Assembly: GCA_964396535.1 (NCBI GenBank)
Contig: CAYNFT010000024.1
Coordinates: forward strand, 1 to 24,057
Direction: 5' to 3'
DNA from: CAYNFT01 sp964396535
GTDB lineage: Bacteria; Chloroflexota; Dehalococcoidia; Dehalococcoidales; UBA2162
DNA: 24,057 bases
Position numbers and translations under genes: made by a program. The notes beneath the pieces are model-generated. The model saw nothing but the letters and a program-made list of their open reading frames with translations. It was not told where the DNA came from and did not search any database. Shown here in pieces: positions 14,736 to 21,949 of the stretch; position 1 is the first letter of the stretch, and each line of letters opens with the position of its first letter.

Positions 14736-15989
14736 ATGGGTAAGACTCTAGCCGAGAAAATCCTCAGCGCCAAATCCGATGCAGAAGCATATGCCGGCAA
14801 CATCGTCGTTGTCCGGCTGGACCTGGTCTTTGTACAGGATAGCACGGGTCCACTGACATTGAGGCAATTCAATGAAACCAATCTGAACACTGTTAACAAC
14901 CCCGAGAGAACCATCCTTTTCATCGACCACTCCGCCCCCAGCCCAGCCAGAGAGCTTTCCAATGACCACATGTTCCTCCGGAATTTTGCCGAGGAAAAGG
15001 GTGTCGTCCTAAGTGATATCGGGCAGGGTGTCTGCCACCAGATAGTAGCCGAATCATGGGCTAACCCTGGAGACATTATTGTCGGAGCCGATTCCCATAC
15101 AGTCACTGCCGGAGCTTTAGGTGCCTTTGCCACCGGAATGGGCTCTACTGATATAGCCGTTGCCATGGCTCTGGGTAAAACCTGGCTGCGTGTACCGGAA
15201 ACAATAAAGATAGCCGTCCACGGTCGCCTGCCTAAAGGCGTCTACGCCAAGGACCTTATCCTTCATCTCATAGGACAGATTGGCGCTGATGGTGCTACAT
15301 ATAAAGCACTGGAGTTCAGCGGTGAAGCCATAAATGCCATGCCAATGTCGGAGCGCCTCACCATCGCCAATATGGTGGTTGAGGCTGGGGCTAAGGTCGG
15401 ACTCTTCCCTTCGGATGCCATCACCGAAAACTACTTGAGAAGTCAGGGAAGAGTAGAGCACTATATTCCTCTCAATCCAGACCCTGACGCAACCTACGAG
15501 AGCGCGATTGAGATAGATGCCGCTCGGCTTGAGCCAACCGTAGCCAGGCCCCACACCGTTGACAATACCGCTCCAGCCAGGGAACTCAAAGGGACTCACA
15601 TTGACCAGGTTTTTATCGGTACCTGCACCAACGGGCGCCTTGAAGACCTCCTTGTGGCCGCCAGCATTCTAAAGGGCAGGAAGCGGCACCCGCACACCCG
15701 GCTCATCGTTGCCCCAGCCTCACAGAAAGTCCTCCTGGCAGCCCTGGCTGAGGGGTATATCACAACCCTGGTTGAAGCAGGGGCAACCATCGTCCCACCC
15801 GGCTGCGCTGCCTGTCTGGGTGTACACCAGGGCGTGCTGGGGGATGGTGAAACATGCCTGTCAACAGGCAACCGCAACTTTAAAGGTCGTATGGGTAACC
15901 CTGAAGCCTTCATCTACCTGTCCAGCCCGGCAACAGCTGCAGCCACAGCTATCCGCGGTGAAATAACCGACCCACGTGAGTTCATATAA
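14736..15989 (+). CDS. Aconitase/3-isopropylmalate dehydratase family, large subunit (probable aconitase)
   Basis: This is the iron-sulfur subunit of a two-subunit hydro-lyase that would pair with the next gene. Cluster cysteines are seen in IGTCTNGR and in PPGCAACLG. Substrate-site stretches include FIDHSAPSP, VGADSHTVTAGALGAFATG and GSTDIAVAMA. The start ATG at 14736 (MGKTLAEKIL) matches LeuC/HacA N-termini; an in-frame TTG at 14727 is less likely. The 417-aa length fits the LeuC/homoaconitase class. Pipelines would call it leuC. Next to isocitrate dehydrogenase and Re-citrate synthase, and with no leuA, leuB or lysine genes in the window, citrate-to-isocitrate isomerisation is the better guess. 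Confidence 0.9.
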   Translation: MGKTLAEKILSAKSDAEAYAGNIVVVRLDLVFVQDSTGPLTLRQFNETNLNTVNNPERTILFIDHSAPSPARELSNDHMFLRNFAEEKGVVLSDIGQGVCHQIVAESWANPGDIIVGADSHTVTAGALGAFATGMGSTDIAVAMALGKTWLRVPETIKIAVHGRLPKGVYAKDLILHLIGQIGADGATYKALEFSGEAINAMPMSERLTIANMVVEAGAKVGLFPSDAITENYLRSQGRVEHYIPLNPDPDATYESAIEIDAARLEPTVARPHTVDNTAPARELKGTHIDQVFIGTCTNGRLEDLLVAASILKGRKRHPHTRLIVAPASQKVLLAALAEGYITTLVEAGATIVPPGCAACLGVHQGVLGDGETCLSTGNRNFKGRMGNPEAFIYLSSPATAAATAIRGEITDPREFI

Positions 15990-16003
15990 ATGCTAGGGAA
16001 TCA

Positions 16004-16024
16004 AAGAGGGACAAAGTCCCTCTT
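16004..16024. repeat. Perfect hairpin between large- and small-subunit genes
   Basis: AAGAGGGAC (16004-16012) and GTCCCTCTT (16016-16024) pair perfectly around AAA, 14 nt after the large-subunit stop. No immediate T-tract follows. It may act as a processing or partial-termination site, or be another member of the palindrome family. Confidence 0.55.
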
Positions 16025-16056
16025 ACAAAACAATTTTATTTTTAAAAGAGTTTAAA

Positions 16057-16563
16057 ATGTTAAGAGGTAGAGCCTTTAACTTCGGAGATAATATCTCCAC
16101 CGACCATATTGTGCCAGGAAGACTGCTACACCTGCGCAGCAACCTGCCCGAACTTGCCAAGCATGTGCTTGAAGATGCTGACCCTACATTTGCCCGGCGC
16201 GTACAAAGCGGTGATTTCATAGTCGCCGGAAAGAATTTCGGGCTTGGCTCAAGCCGGGAACACGCCCCGCTTGTCATCAAGATGTCAGGGGTAAGTGCCA
16301 TTCTTGCCAAGTCGGTGGCTCGCATCTTCTTTCGCAACGCCATTAATATCGGGCTTCCGGTGCTTATCTGTGATACCGAAAGTATCAATGATGCTGACGA
16401 GCTGGAGGTAGACCTGAAAACAGGGAAGATTACAGACCTGACAAATGGGGCTGAGCTTCATTTCAGCCCGATGCCTGATATTATGTTAAATATTCTGAAT
16501 GAAGGCGGACTCATTCCCTATATTAAGAAACACAAGGACTTCGTCATTAAATCGAGAGAATAG
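16057..16563 (+). CDS. Aconitase/3-isopropylmalate dehydratase family, small subunit (probable aconitase)
   Basis: This swivelling-domain subunit partners the gene 67 nt upstream. GDNISTDHIVPG opens the protein and the substrate-contact motif GLGSSREHAPL is intact. The specificity loop, which reads YLRT in archaeal homoaconitases and YLV-like in isopropylmalate isomerases, reads LLHL here (after IVPGR). Neither standard substrate is therefore signalled. The 168-aa length is typical. No strong ribosome-binding site precedes the ATG at 16057. A 22-bp palindrome starts 4 nt after the stop. With the neighbouring isocitrate dehydrogenase and Re-citrate synthase, citrate/isocitrate is the likely substrate. 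Confidence 0.9.
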   Translation: MLRGRAFNFGDNISTDHIVPGRLLHLRSNLPELAKHVLEDADPTFARRVQSGDFIVAGKNFGLGSSREHAPLVIKMSGVSAILAKSVARIFFRNAINIGLPVLICDTESINDADELEVDLKTGKITDLTNGAELHFSPMPDIMLNILNEGGLIPYIKKHKDFVIKSRE

Positions 16564-16566
16564 AGA

Positions 16567-16613
16567 TTATTTATAAGTCTATCTGACCTTCGGTCAGATA
16601 GACTTATAAATAA
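16567..16613 (+). terminator. 22-bp perfect palindrome with UUCG loop after the aconitase small subunit
   Basis: Arms 16567-16588 and 16592-16613 are perfect 22-nt complements around TTC, reading C(TTCG)G at the tip, an especially stable RNA tetraloop. It begins 4 nt after the stop codon. No long T-tract follows, so it may stabilise the mRNA 3' end as well as or instead of terminating it. Confidence 0.7.
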
Positions 16614-16716
16614 GTTTAATCTGGCTCATAGGCATCAGCATATTCACTATCCTGACATGGACACTGATTAATCTTTAGCTAACGATTCTATTTTTCGAAA
16701 CTAATGTAATATATAC

Positions 16717-16745
16717 TTGACAAATTGTAATCTTCATGCTACTAT
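16717..16745 (+). promoter_or_regulatory. Promoter of the membrane-protein/XRE cassette
   Basis: A perfect TTGACA (16717-16722), a 17-nt spacer and TACTAT (16740-16745) predict a start near 16752. The leader to the ATG at 16928 would be about 175 nt. Confidence 0.6.
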
Positions 16746-16792
16746 ATGTCTTGTAGAGATAACTTATAGACAGCGCTAAATAATAGAAACAG

Positions 16793-16888
16793 AGGGATAA
16801 GCGTGTCACCGAATCAGAAGCGTGTCCGGGATAACGTCGTATTCTGGGGGGACTTATCTGGTTGCCTACAGACATAACCAGCATCCCT
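16793..16888 (+). promoter_or_regulatory. Candidate structured leader RNA upstream of the membrane-protein/XRE cassette
   Basis: Several mutually compatible or competing stems can be drawn. They are AGGGAT (16793-16798) with ATCCCT (16883-16888), GATAAG (16796-16801) with CTTATC (16853-16858), CTGGTT (16858-16863) with AACCAG (16876-16881), and CAGAA (16815-16819) with TTCTG (16842-16846). The 9-mer AAGCGTGTC is repeated at 16799 and 16819. No known riboswitch class is recognised. Confidence 0.35.
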
Positions 16889-16927
16889 TTGAATAATGAA
16901 CAAACTGAAAAAAAGGAGGATAAGATT

Positions 16928-17365
16928 ATGGCACCATTACAAAAGCGCGCATTATACAGTCTAATTATAGGAGTTATTTTTGCTGTTGCTCTCATTTTAC
17001 TTTTCGTCGCTAAGGGTGATGTCACTACCTTTGATGAAGATTCGGGATTCAGATTGATTGTATATGCACTGTGGATTGGAGTGCCGCTCGCATACCTGGT
17101 AATCATGAACCTCACCCTTCGAAAGCCAGGTCAGGTTGATGAACGGGACAGGTTGATAATGGAGCACGCTCCACGGACCCAATTTTTATCAGTCTTATTC
17201 TCACTGATGGCCTGGGTTATTGTACTTACTGAAGCTTTCAGAGACCAGGGGCAAGTACCAGTTATTTACTTAACCTTAATAATGATATCAACCCTGATTA
17301 TTGGCACGATAGCTCAGTCTCTCGGTATCTTAATTGGCTACTGGAGAGGCGTTAACAATGGCTAG
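16928..17365 (+). CDS. Four-helix membrane protein (DUF2178-like)
   Basis: This 145-aa integral membrane protein has hydrophobic segments at about residues 8-28, 42-63, 85-104 and 111-136. A conserved-looking cytoplasmic stretch, VDERDRLIMEHAPR, lies between the second and third; the DER pattern recalls DUF2178-type proteins, which are often encoded next to small XRE regulators. The ATG at 16928 follows AGGAGG with 7-nt spacing. A longer frame back to 16862 is rejected because it lacks such a site and would cover the leader. Its end overlaps the regulator gene by 8 nt, indicating translational coupling. Molecular function is unknown. Confidence 0.85.
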   Translation: MAPLQKRALYSLIIGVIFAVALILLFVAKGDVTTFDEDSGFRLIVYALWIGVPLAYLVIMNLTLRKPGQVDERDRLIMEHAPRTQFLSVLFSLMAWVIVLTEAFRDQGQVPVIYLTLIMISTLIIGTIAQSLGILIGYWRGVNNG

Positions 17366-17582
17366 AGTTGCTAAGATAAGAAACCGTATTAGAAGACTTC
17401 GTTTCGACCATGACGAAATGACACAAGAGGATTTAGCTAACCGGGCTGGCTGCACCCGGCAAACAATCATTGCTCTTGAGCAGGGGAAATACGTGCCTTC
17501 TATTGAACTTGCCTTCAGGATTGCTAAAGTCTTCGGAGTAACTTTAGAGGAAGTGTTTCAGTATGAAGAGAGCAGCCAGTAA
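17358..17582 (+). CDS. Small XRE-family transcriptional regulator
   Basis: This 74-aa, single-domain helix-turn-helix protein has the core MTQEDLANRAGCTRQTIIALEQGKYVPSIELAFRIAKVFGVTLEEVF, a canonical XRE/Cro fold ending just past the domain. The ATG at 17358 lies inside the end of the membrane-protein gene, with GGAGAGG about 9 nt upstream; a start at 17334 is rejected. Pairing of a DUF2178-type membrane protein with a YozG-like regulator is a recurring arrangement, and the regulator probably controls its own operon. It sits between the aconitase and isocitrate dehydrogenase genes. Confidence 0.93.
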   Translation: MARVAKIRNRIRRLRFDHDEMTQEDLANRAGCTRQTIIALEQGKYVPSIELAFRIAKVFGVTLEEVFQYEESSQ

Positions 17583-17686
17583 TATAATTACGGCAATATC
17601 CAAACGGATTGACCGGAAATCTAGAAGCGGAGAAATTGCTTCAGGTGTGGTAGAATGGTGTTATGTGAAGAGCAGAGGTAACCGCA

Positions 17687-18781
17687 GTGAAACACAATAT
17701 TACGCTGATACCCGGCGATGGCGTGGGACCGGAGGTTATAGAAGCGACCAGGCGGGTTCTTGAGGCTACCGGATTAGAATTCCAGTGGGAAGTGATTAAC
17801 GCTGGTGCCAGCGCCTTAGAGAAAGAAGGCAGCCTTCTGCCAGAACGCCTCCTCGAGTCAATCAGGAAAAACAAAGTAGCGCTCAAGGGGCCAACCACCA
17901 CTCCGGTGGGTGCCGGTTTTCGTAGTGTGAATGTAGCTCTTCGAAAGGCGCTGAACCTCTATGCCTGTCTTCGTCCATGCCGAAGCTATACGGGGGTGCC
18001 TTCGAGATACGAGAACATAGACATAGTGGTCATAAGGGAAAATACCGAGGACCTTTACGCTGGCATTGAATTCGCCAAAGACTCTCCAGAGACAGAAAAA
18101 CTGCTTTCTTTTATCTTGCAGAACGTGGGCGAGAAAGTGCCAGAAGACTCAGGCATCTCCATCAAGCTAATATCTGAGACGGGAAGCAGGCGAATTGCCA
18201 GGTTTGCCCTTGAGTATGCCCGGGCTAACGGCAGAAAAAAAGTGAGCGCCATCCATAAAGCAAACATCATGAAGTTTTCTGACGGTTTATTTCTTGATGT
18301 CGCCCGCAAGGTCGCCAGTTCCTATCCCGATATTGAGTTCGAGGACAGAATTGTTGACAACCTTTGTGCGCAGCTTGTCCAGCAACCGCACCAGTTCGAT
18401 GTACTTCTGCTGCCTAACCTCTACGGAGATATTGTCTCTGATTTATGTGCCGGGCTCGTTGGCGGCCTGGGAGTAGCTCCGGGAGCGAACATCGGGGACG
18501 AGATAGCTGTTTTCGAGCCTACACACGGCAGCGCGCCAAAATACACCGGTATGAACAAGGTTAACCCGCTGGCAACGACTCTATCCGGTATCATGATGCT
18601 CCGCTATATAAACGAGAAAGAGGCTGCCGACAGGCTGGAGGCAGCCGTAACCGCAGTCGTCGCCGAAGGCAAATCCGTTACCTATGATTTAAAGCCGGAC
18701 CGCAATGACCCCACCGCCGTGGGAACCTCCGAGATGGCTGACGCCATAATTGAGAGGCTGAAAAAAGACACTGCTAAATAA
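17687..18781 (+). CDS. icd: Isocitrate dehydrogenase (isocitrate/isopropylmalate dehydrogenase family)
   Basis: This enzyme oxidatively decarboxylates isocitrate to 2-oxoglutarate. Substrate-binding residues of the isocitrate type are present: S80 and N82 in FRSVNVALRK, R86, R96 and VIRENTEDLYAGIE. The metal site is in LYGDIVSDL. At the cofactor site HGSAPKYTG carries K285 and Y286, the pair that in E. coli IDH (K344/Y345) favours NADP; NAD enzymes usually have Asp-Ile there. The 364-aa length is closer to short NAD-type IDHs. Start is GTG at 17687 with AGAGG upstream. It runs convergently with the Re-citrate synthase gene, 21 nt apart. Confidence 0.92.
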   Translation: MKHNITLIPGDGVGPEVIEATRRVLEATGLEFQWEVINAGASALEKEGSLLPERLLESIRKNKVALKGPTTTPVGAGFRSVNVALRKALNLYACLRPCRSYTGVPSRYENIDIVVIRENTEDLYAGIEFAKDSPETEKLLSFILQNVGEKVPEDSGISIKLISETGSRRIARFALEYARANGRKKVSAIHKANIMKFSDGLFLDVARKVASSYPDIEFEDRIVDNLCAQLVQQPHQFDVLLLPNLYGDIVSDLCAGLVGGLGVAPGANIGDEIAVFEPTHGSAPKYTGMNKVNPLATTLSGIMMLRYINEKEAADRLEAAVTAVVAEGKSVTYDLKPDRNDPTAVGTSEMADAIIERLKKDTAK

Positions 18782-18802
18782 GCAATAAGCACAGCAGGTA
18801 GC

Positions 18803-20041
18803 TTAGCCCAGAGGTGTCAGGGTAAGTAGCTCCCGGGCGATATCCGGATACTGGGCGATAAAACGCAGCTCGTCGGCAACAAGCGGCTTCTGCGCCAGCA
18901 CATTGGCGTATCTCACCAGCTCAAGGACTTCCTCAGCATCATCCCTGTTTTCAAAATCTATTTCCATTTTGCCCATAATATGCCTGAAACCGGATATTCC
19001 GCTGTACTGACCGGAGGCTATTTCCCTGCCGGTCTCGACCTGCTCCGGTTCGCCCCGCCCCAGTTCCTTCAAATCATACAGTTCGTAGTTCTGCGGGTCC
19101 TTCAGCACTCCATCGGCGTGGATACCGGAGGCATGGGCAAAGGCATTAGCCCCAACTCCAGGCTGATTTATGGGGATGGGAACACCGAAAGCGTAGCTGG
19201 CATATTTGCAAATCTTCCATGACTTTGACAGGTGAACTGGCATGCCAAACTTGTATTTTTTAGCCAGACCTCTGGACTTTTTGAGTGCCAGCACCACAGC
19301 GACGAGGTCAGCATTGCCGGCTCTTTCCCCGATTCCATTAACAGTCGTGTTTATATAGGCATCCTGCCCACCATCAATAACACCCATTGCCCCGGCAACC
19401 GAGTTAGCCACAGCCATCCCAAGGTCGCCGTGGCAGTGGAGCTCGATGGGTATTTCCACTTCCTGTGCCAGCATTTTACAGGCATCGTATATGGTAAAGG
19501 GATTATCATAGCCAAGCGTATCACAGTACCTGAACCTGTCTGCTCCATGCTCCCTGGCTAAAGATGCAAATCGGAGCAGGAAATCGGTGTCCGTCCTTGA
19601 GGCATCCTCGGCATTAATGCCAACACTTTGAACGCCGCGAGCCCTGGCTGCTTCTATAGCCTCCACCGCCATCGTTAATATGTCTTCCTCACTCCTTCTA
19701 CCCTGGAACTTACCATCAATCATCTGGCTGGAAGTAGAGATAGAAAGATTCAGGTTCTTTATTTCCGGTACCAGCTTAAAAGCTCTGTCAACATCTTCAG
19801 CCGTCGCCCGAATCCACCCTCCCAGTCGGATAGGTTGCAGAACGCCCATTTCCTGCAATCTAAGGTTCGCCAGAAGGTAACGGGACTCGTGTCTGGTGGT
19901 GGGGAAGCCAAACTCGCTCTGGTAAACCCCAAACTCATTTAGATATACGTTTATCATGGTCTTTTCCAGTTTGGATAGACCGAGCTTGGCTGTCTGAACA
20001 CCATCACGATTTGTTACATCAATTAAATAAATCTTGCCCAT
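18803..20041 (-). CDS. Probable Re-citrate synthase (isopropylmalate/homocitrate synthase family)
   Basis: This DRE-TIM metallolyase condenses acetyl-CoA with a 2-oxoacid. The active-site strand is DVTNRDGVQTAKLGLSKLEK (8-27), the metal-binding histidines are in HCHGD (202-206), and the second signature is NTTVNGIGERAGNA (231-244). The N-terminal stretches INVYLNEFGVYQSEFGFP and TTRHE resemble the oxygen-sensitive Re-citrate synthases described in Clostridium kluyveri and Dehalococcoides more than leucine-pathway LeuA. The 412-aa length and absence of the LeuA regulatory domain agree. With aconitase and isocitrate dehydrogenase next door, it would start 2-oxoglutarate and glutamate synthesis. 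Homocitrate synthase is the main alternative. Confidence 0.87.
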   Translation of the reverse strand: MGKIYLIDVTNRDGVQTAKLGLSKLEKTMINVYLNEFGVYQSEFGFPTTRHESRYLLANLRLQEMGVLQPIRLGGWIRATAEDVDRAFKLVPEIKNLNLSISTSSQMIDGKFQGRRSEEDILTMAVEAIEAARARGVQSVGINAEDASRTDTDFLLRFASLAREHGADRFRYCDTLGYDNPFTIYDACKMLAQEVEIPIELHCHGDLGMAVANSVAGAMGVIDGGQDAYINTTVNGIGERAGNADLVAVVLALKKSRGLAKKYKFGMPVHLSKSWKICKYASYAFGVPIPINQPGVGANAFAHASGIHADGVLKDPQNYELYDLKELGRGEPEQVETGREIASGQYSGISGFRHIMGKMEIDFENRDDAEEVLELVRYANVLAQKPLVADELRFIAQYPDIARELLTLTPLG

Positions 20042-20138
20042 TTTGTAGCACTTCCCCTATTTCAATGATATGTATCGGTGACTCCAACTGTCAAGCTAGC
20101 CAGCCTGCTTACCAACCTCACTGTCTTAGTTTTAATAA

Positions 20139-20303
20139 CCCTATCCCCCTTTATCCCCCTTCCCCTTAATAATAAGGGGAAGGGGGAAGTTGTGTTTTAA
20201 GAGAGGCTCCGCCTCTCTTTCACTCTCCTAATTTTTGGGGGTGTTAGAGAGGGGCTTCGCCCCTCTCTAAAATTTCTTTCCCCCTCTCCTAGAGAATGAG
20301 AGG
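20139..20303. repeat. Composite palindrome-rich dispersed repeat, copy B
   Basis: Perfect hairpins follow one another: 20155-20168 with 20173-20186 (14 bp), 20199-20207 with 20211-20219 (9 bp, loop TCC) and 20244-20255 with 20259-20270 (12 bp, loop TTC). CTTTCCCCCTCTCCT follows. The left flank TTAATAACCCTATCCCCCT and the right CTTTCCCCCTCTCCT align with copy A at 7516-7710, in the same orientation. Confidence 0.75.
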
Positions 20304-20454
20304 AAGATTAGATGCAATTGATACAATTTCGCCTAAGCTAGAGCTTCTTCGGATTTTATTAATCTAACCTATCGTTATAGTATCAAGACGACATCAGATC
20401 AGTCATGCCAACGGAACCACGGAACCAAAGTGAATCGACAGAATGAATAATCGC

Positions 20455-20699
20455 TTAAGTTTTTTCACCACCCATTTTATAGGTTGCCTCTGGATTATAA
20501 GGTTCTACCAGTCGCTTCTGTGCTCCATGTCTCTTGGATTTAATAGTCTTGCGTTTTTGCCAACCGTCACTTAAATCGTTGTCCCCGTAGACCTCGCATC
20601 CTCTATTAGTGGCTAGAGGCAGGGATAAGTGACGAATCCATATCCTACAGTATCAACAGGATTGGCATGTGGCCACCGCTCAGGTAGAACAGCATTCAG
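20455..20699 (-). pseudogene. Possible decayed gene fragment
   Basis: The minus strand has a stop-to-stop frame at 20613-20699 (PERWPHANPVDTVGYGF) that overlaps, with a shift of frame, a 65-codon frame at 20455-20652 (VYGDNDLSDGWQKRK; EPYNPEATYKMGGEKT). The latter lacks any start codon. The phrase PYNPEATY faintly recalls IS1182-like transposases, but the match is too weak to name. The frame may be open by chance. Confidence 0.25.
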
Positions 20700-20753
20700 T
20701 CACTCTACTGTAATCCAGCGAAGTTAGTATTTCTACCCATTTGGTTATCCAGA

Positions 20754-21686
20754 TTATTTTATGGCGTCGACTTCAGCGATTTCCTCAGCCGTTAATTTCC
20801 ATTCGACGGCAGCCACATTAGCTGATACCTGCTCTAGCTTTCGTGCTCCAGCGATGACCGTGCTCAGCCACGGTTTTGACAGCAGCCAGACGATAGCCAG
20901 CTCTGCCACCGTGTGACCGTGCTCGGTAGCGAAGGTTTCTAATTTGGCCAGCCTGTCCCAATTAGAATCAGTAAACATACGGGCATAAGACGGGTTTGGT
21001 CCGGACAACCGAGCATCGGCTGGTAGTTCCTCCCCTTTGCGATATTTCCCGGTCAGAAAACCGCTTGCTAGTGGACTATGAGGTATGACGCCAATGCTAT
21101 AAGATTGGCAGCAGGGAATCAGTTCTTTCTCAATATCGCGGTAAAGAAGGTTGTATCGGGGCTGCACCATCACAAAAGAATGCAGATTGTTGACCCTGGA
21201 TGTCCACAGTGCCTCACAAAGCTGCCAGGCAGCAAAATTGGAGCAGCCGATATAGCGCACCTTGCCACTTCGAACCAAATCGTCCAGAGCCCGGAGGGTC
21301 TCTTCGATGGGAGTCTCAGGGTCAGGGAAGTGCATTTGATAGAGGTCGATATAATCGGTCTGGAGGCGTTTCAGGCTGGCTTCTACTGCCCTCATGATAT
21401 AGTATCTCGAGCCGCCCCTCTCGTTAGGGTCTTTACCCATGGGGACGCCAAACTTGGTGGTGATGATAACCTCGGTGCGTTTACCCTTTACCGCTTTGCC
21501 TATGAATGTCTCAGAGTTTCCCCGGTCGTAGCCGTCGGCGGTGTCGATAAAGTTGATACCCATATCAAGCGCATGGTTGATGACGGCAATCGAAGTCGGC
21601 TCGTCAGCCCACCAGCCAAAGTTGTTGCCCCCCAGACCAATCTCAGAGACCTTGAGCCCGGTGTTCCCAATCTTACGACATTCCAT
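20754..21686 (-). CDS. Aldo/keto reductase
   Basis: This NADPH-dependent (beta/alpha)8-barrel oxidoreductase has the catalytic tetrad visible as Asp and Tyr in DTADGYDRG, Lys in TTKFG and His in YQMHFPD. IGCSNFAAWQL and IPHSPLASGFLTGKY are typical of the potassium-channel-beta/YajO-like branch, and the C-terminal cofactor stretch is VIAGARKLEQ. The start is placed at ATG 21684-21686 (MECRKIG), which has AAGGAGG 6 nt upstream. The in-frame ATG at 21701 lies before that site and is rejected. Length is 310 aa. It stands alone, 263 nt from the dehydratase genes on the same strand. The natural carbonyl substrate is unknown. Confidence 0.93.
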   Translation of the reverse strand: MECRKIGNTGLKVSEIGLGGNNFGWWADEPTSIAVINHALDMGINFIDTADGYDRGNSETFIGKAVKGKRTEVIITTKFGVPMGKDPNERGGSRYYIMRAVEASLKRLQTDYIDLYQMHFPDPETPIEETLRALDDLVRSGKVRYIGCSNFAAWQLCEALWTSRVNNLHSFVMVQPRYNLLYRDIEKELIPCCQSYSIGVIPHSPLASGFLTGKYRKGEELPADARLSGPNPSYARMFTDSNWDRLAKLETFATEHGHTVAELAIVWLLSKPWLSTVIAGARKLEQVSANVAAVEWKLTAEEIAEVDAIK

Positions 21687-21949
21687 CACGACCTCCTTCA
21701 AATATCATTTGATTTATATATATTATGAGGCACATTTTTATTCAGCATCCGTGACTTGGACCAGTATTTCCCATTTCAACTCGCTCTGAGGCGATATTCA
21801 TCCCTCATCGCCCCTGCCATCTTGGGTATCTCGCAGATAGGTTGGTGCCACAAAGCTAAACATAGGGACTTTTGAAGCTATTTTAGCGTAGTTTGCGGTT
21901 ATAGGCACTATTTGATATGGGAAATCCAGGCTATTATCGGTCCGACCTT

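Larger units (their letters stand above)
16564..16927. other. 364-base intergenic region: palindrome, promoter and structured leader
   Basis: The stretch between the aconitase small subunit and the membrane-protein gene has no credible CDS. From left to right it holds the palindrome at 16567-16613, about 100 bases of AT-rich sequence without visible signals, the promoter at 16717-16745, and a leader with several possible stems (16793-16888) before AGGAGG at 16915-16920. Confidence 0.6.
20042..20753. other. 712-base stretch without an intact gene
   Basis: The stretch holds the region upstream of the Re-citrate synthase gene, then the composite repeat copy B (20139-20303), then about 150 bases in which I see nothing, and then a possible decayed reading frame at 20455-20699. 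No RNA gene was recognised. Confidence 0.6.

Noticed and set aside
14736..16563. Plain leucine-pathway leuCD assignment
   Set aside because: No leuA or leuB-type gene is linked; neighbours are IDH and a Re-citrate-synthase-like protein, and the small-subunit loop is not the isopropylmalate type. Kept only as an alternative.
17563..17763. 66-codon frame between the XRE gene and icd
   Set aside because: Overlaps both neighbours, has arginine-rich composition without family features and no ribosome-binding site.
21078..21728. 216-codon plus-strand frame opposite the aldo/keto reductase
   Set aside because: The minus strand holds the complete catalytic tetrad and a strong ribosome-binding site; the plus frame has no family features.
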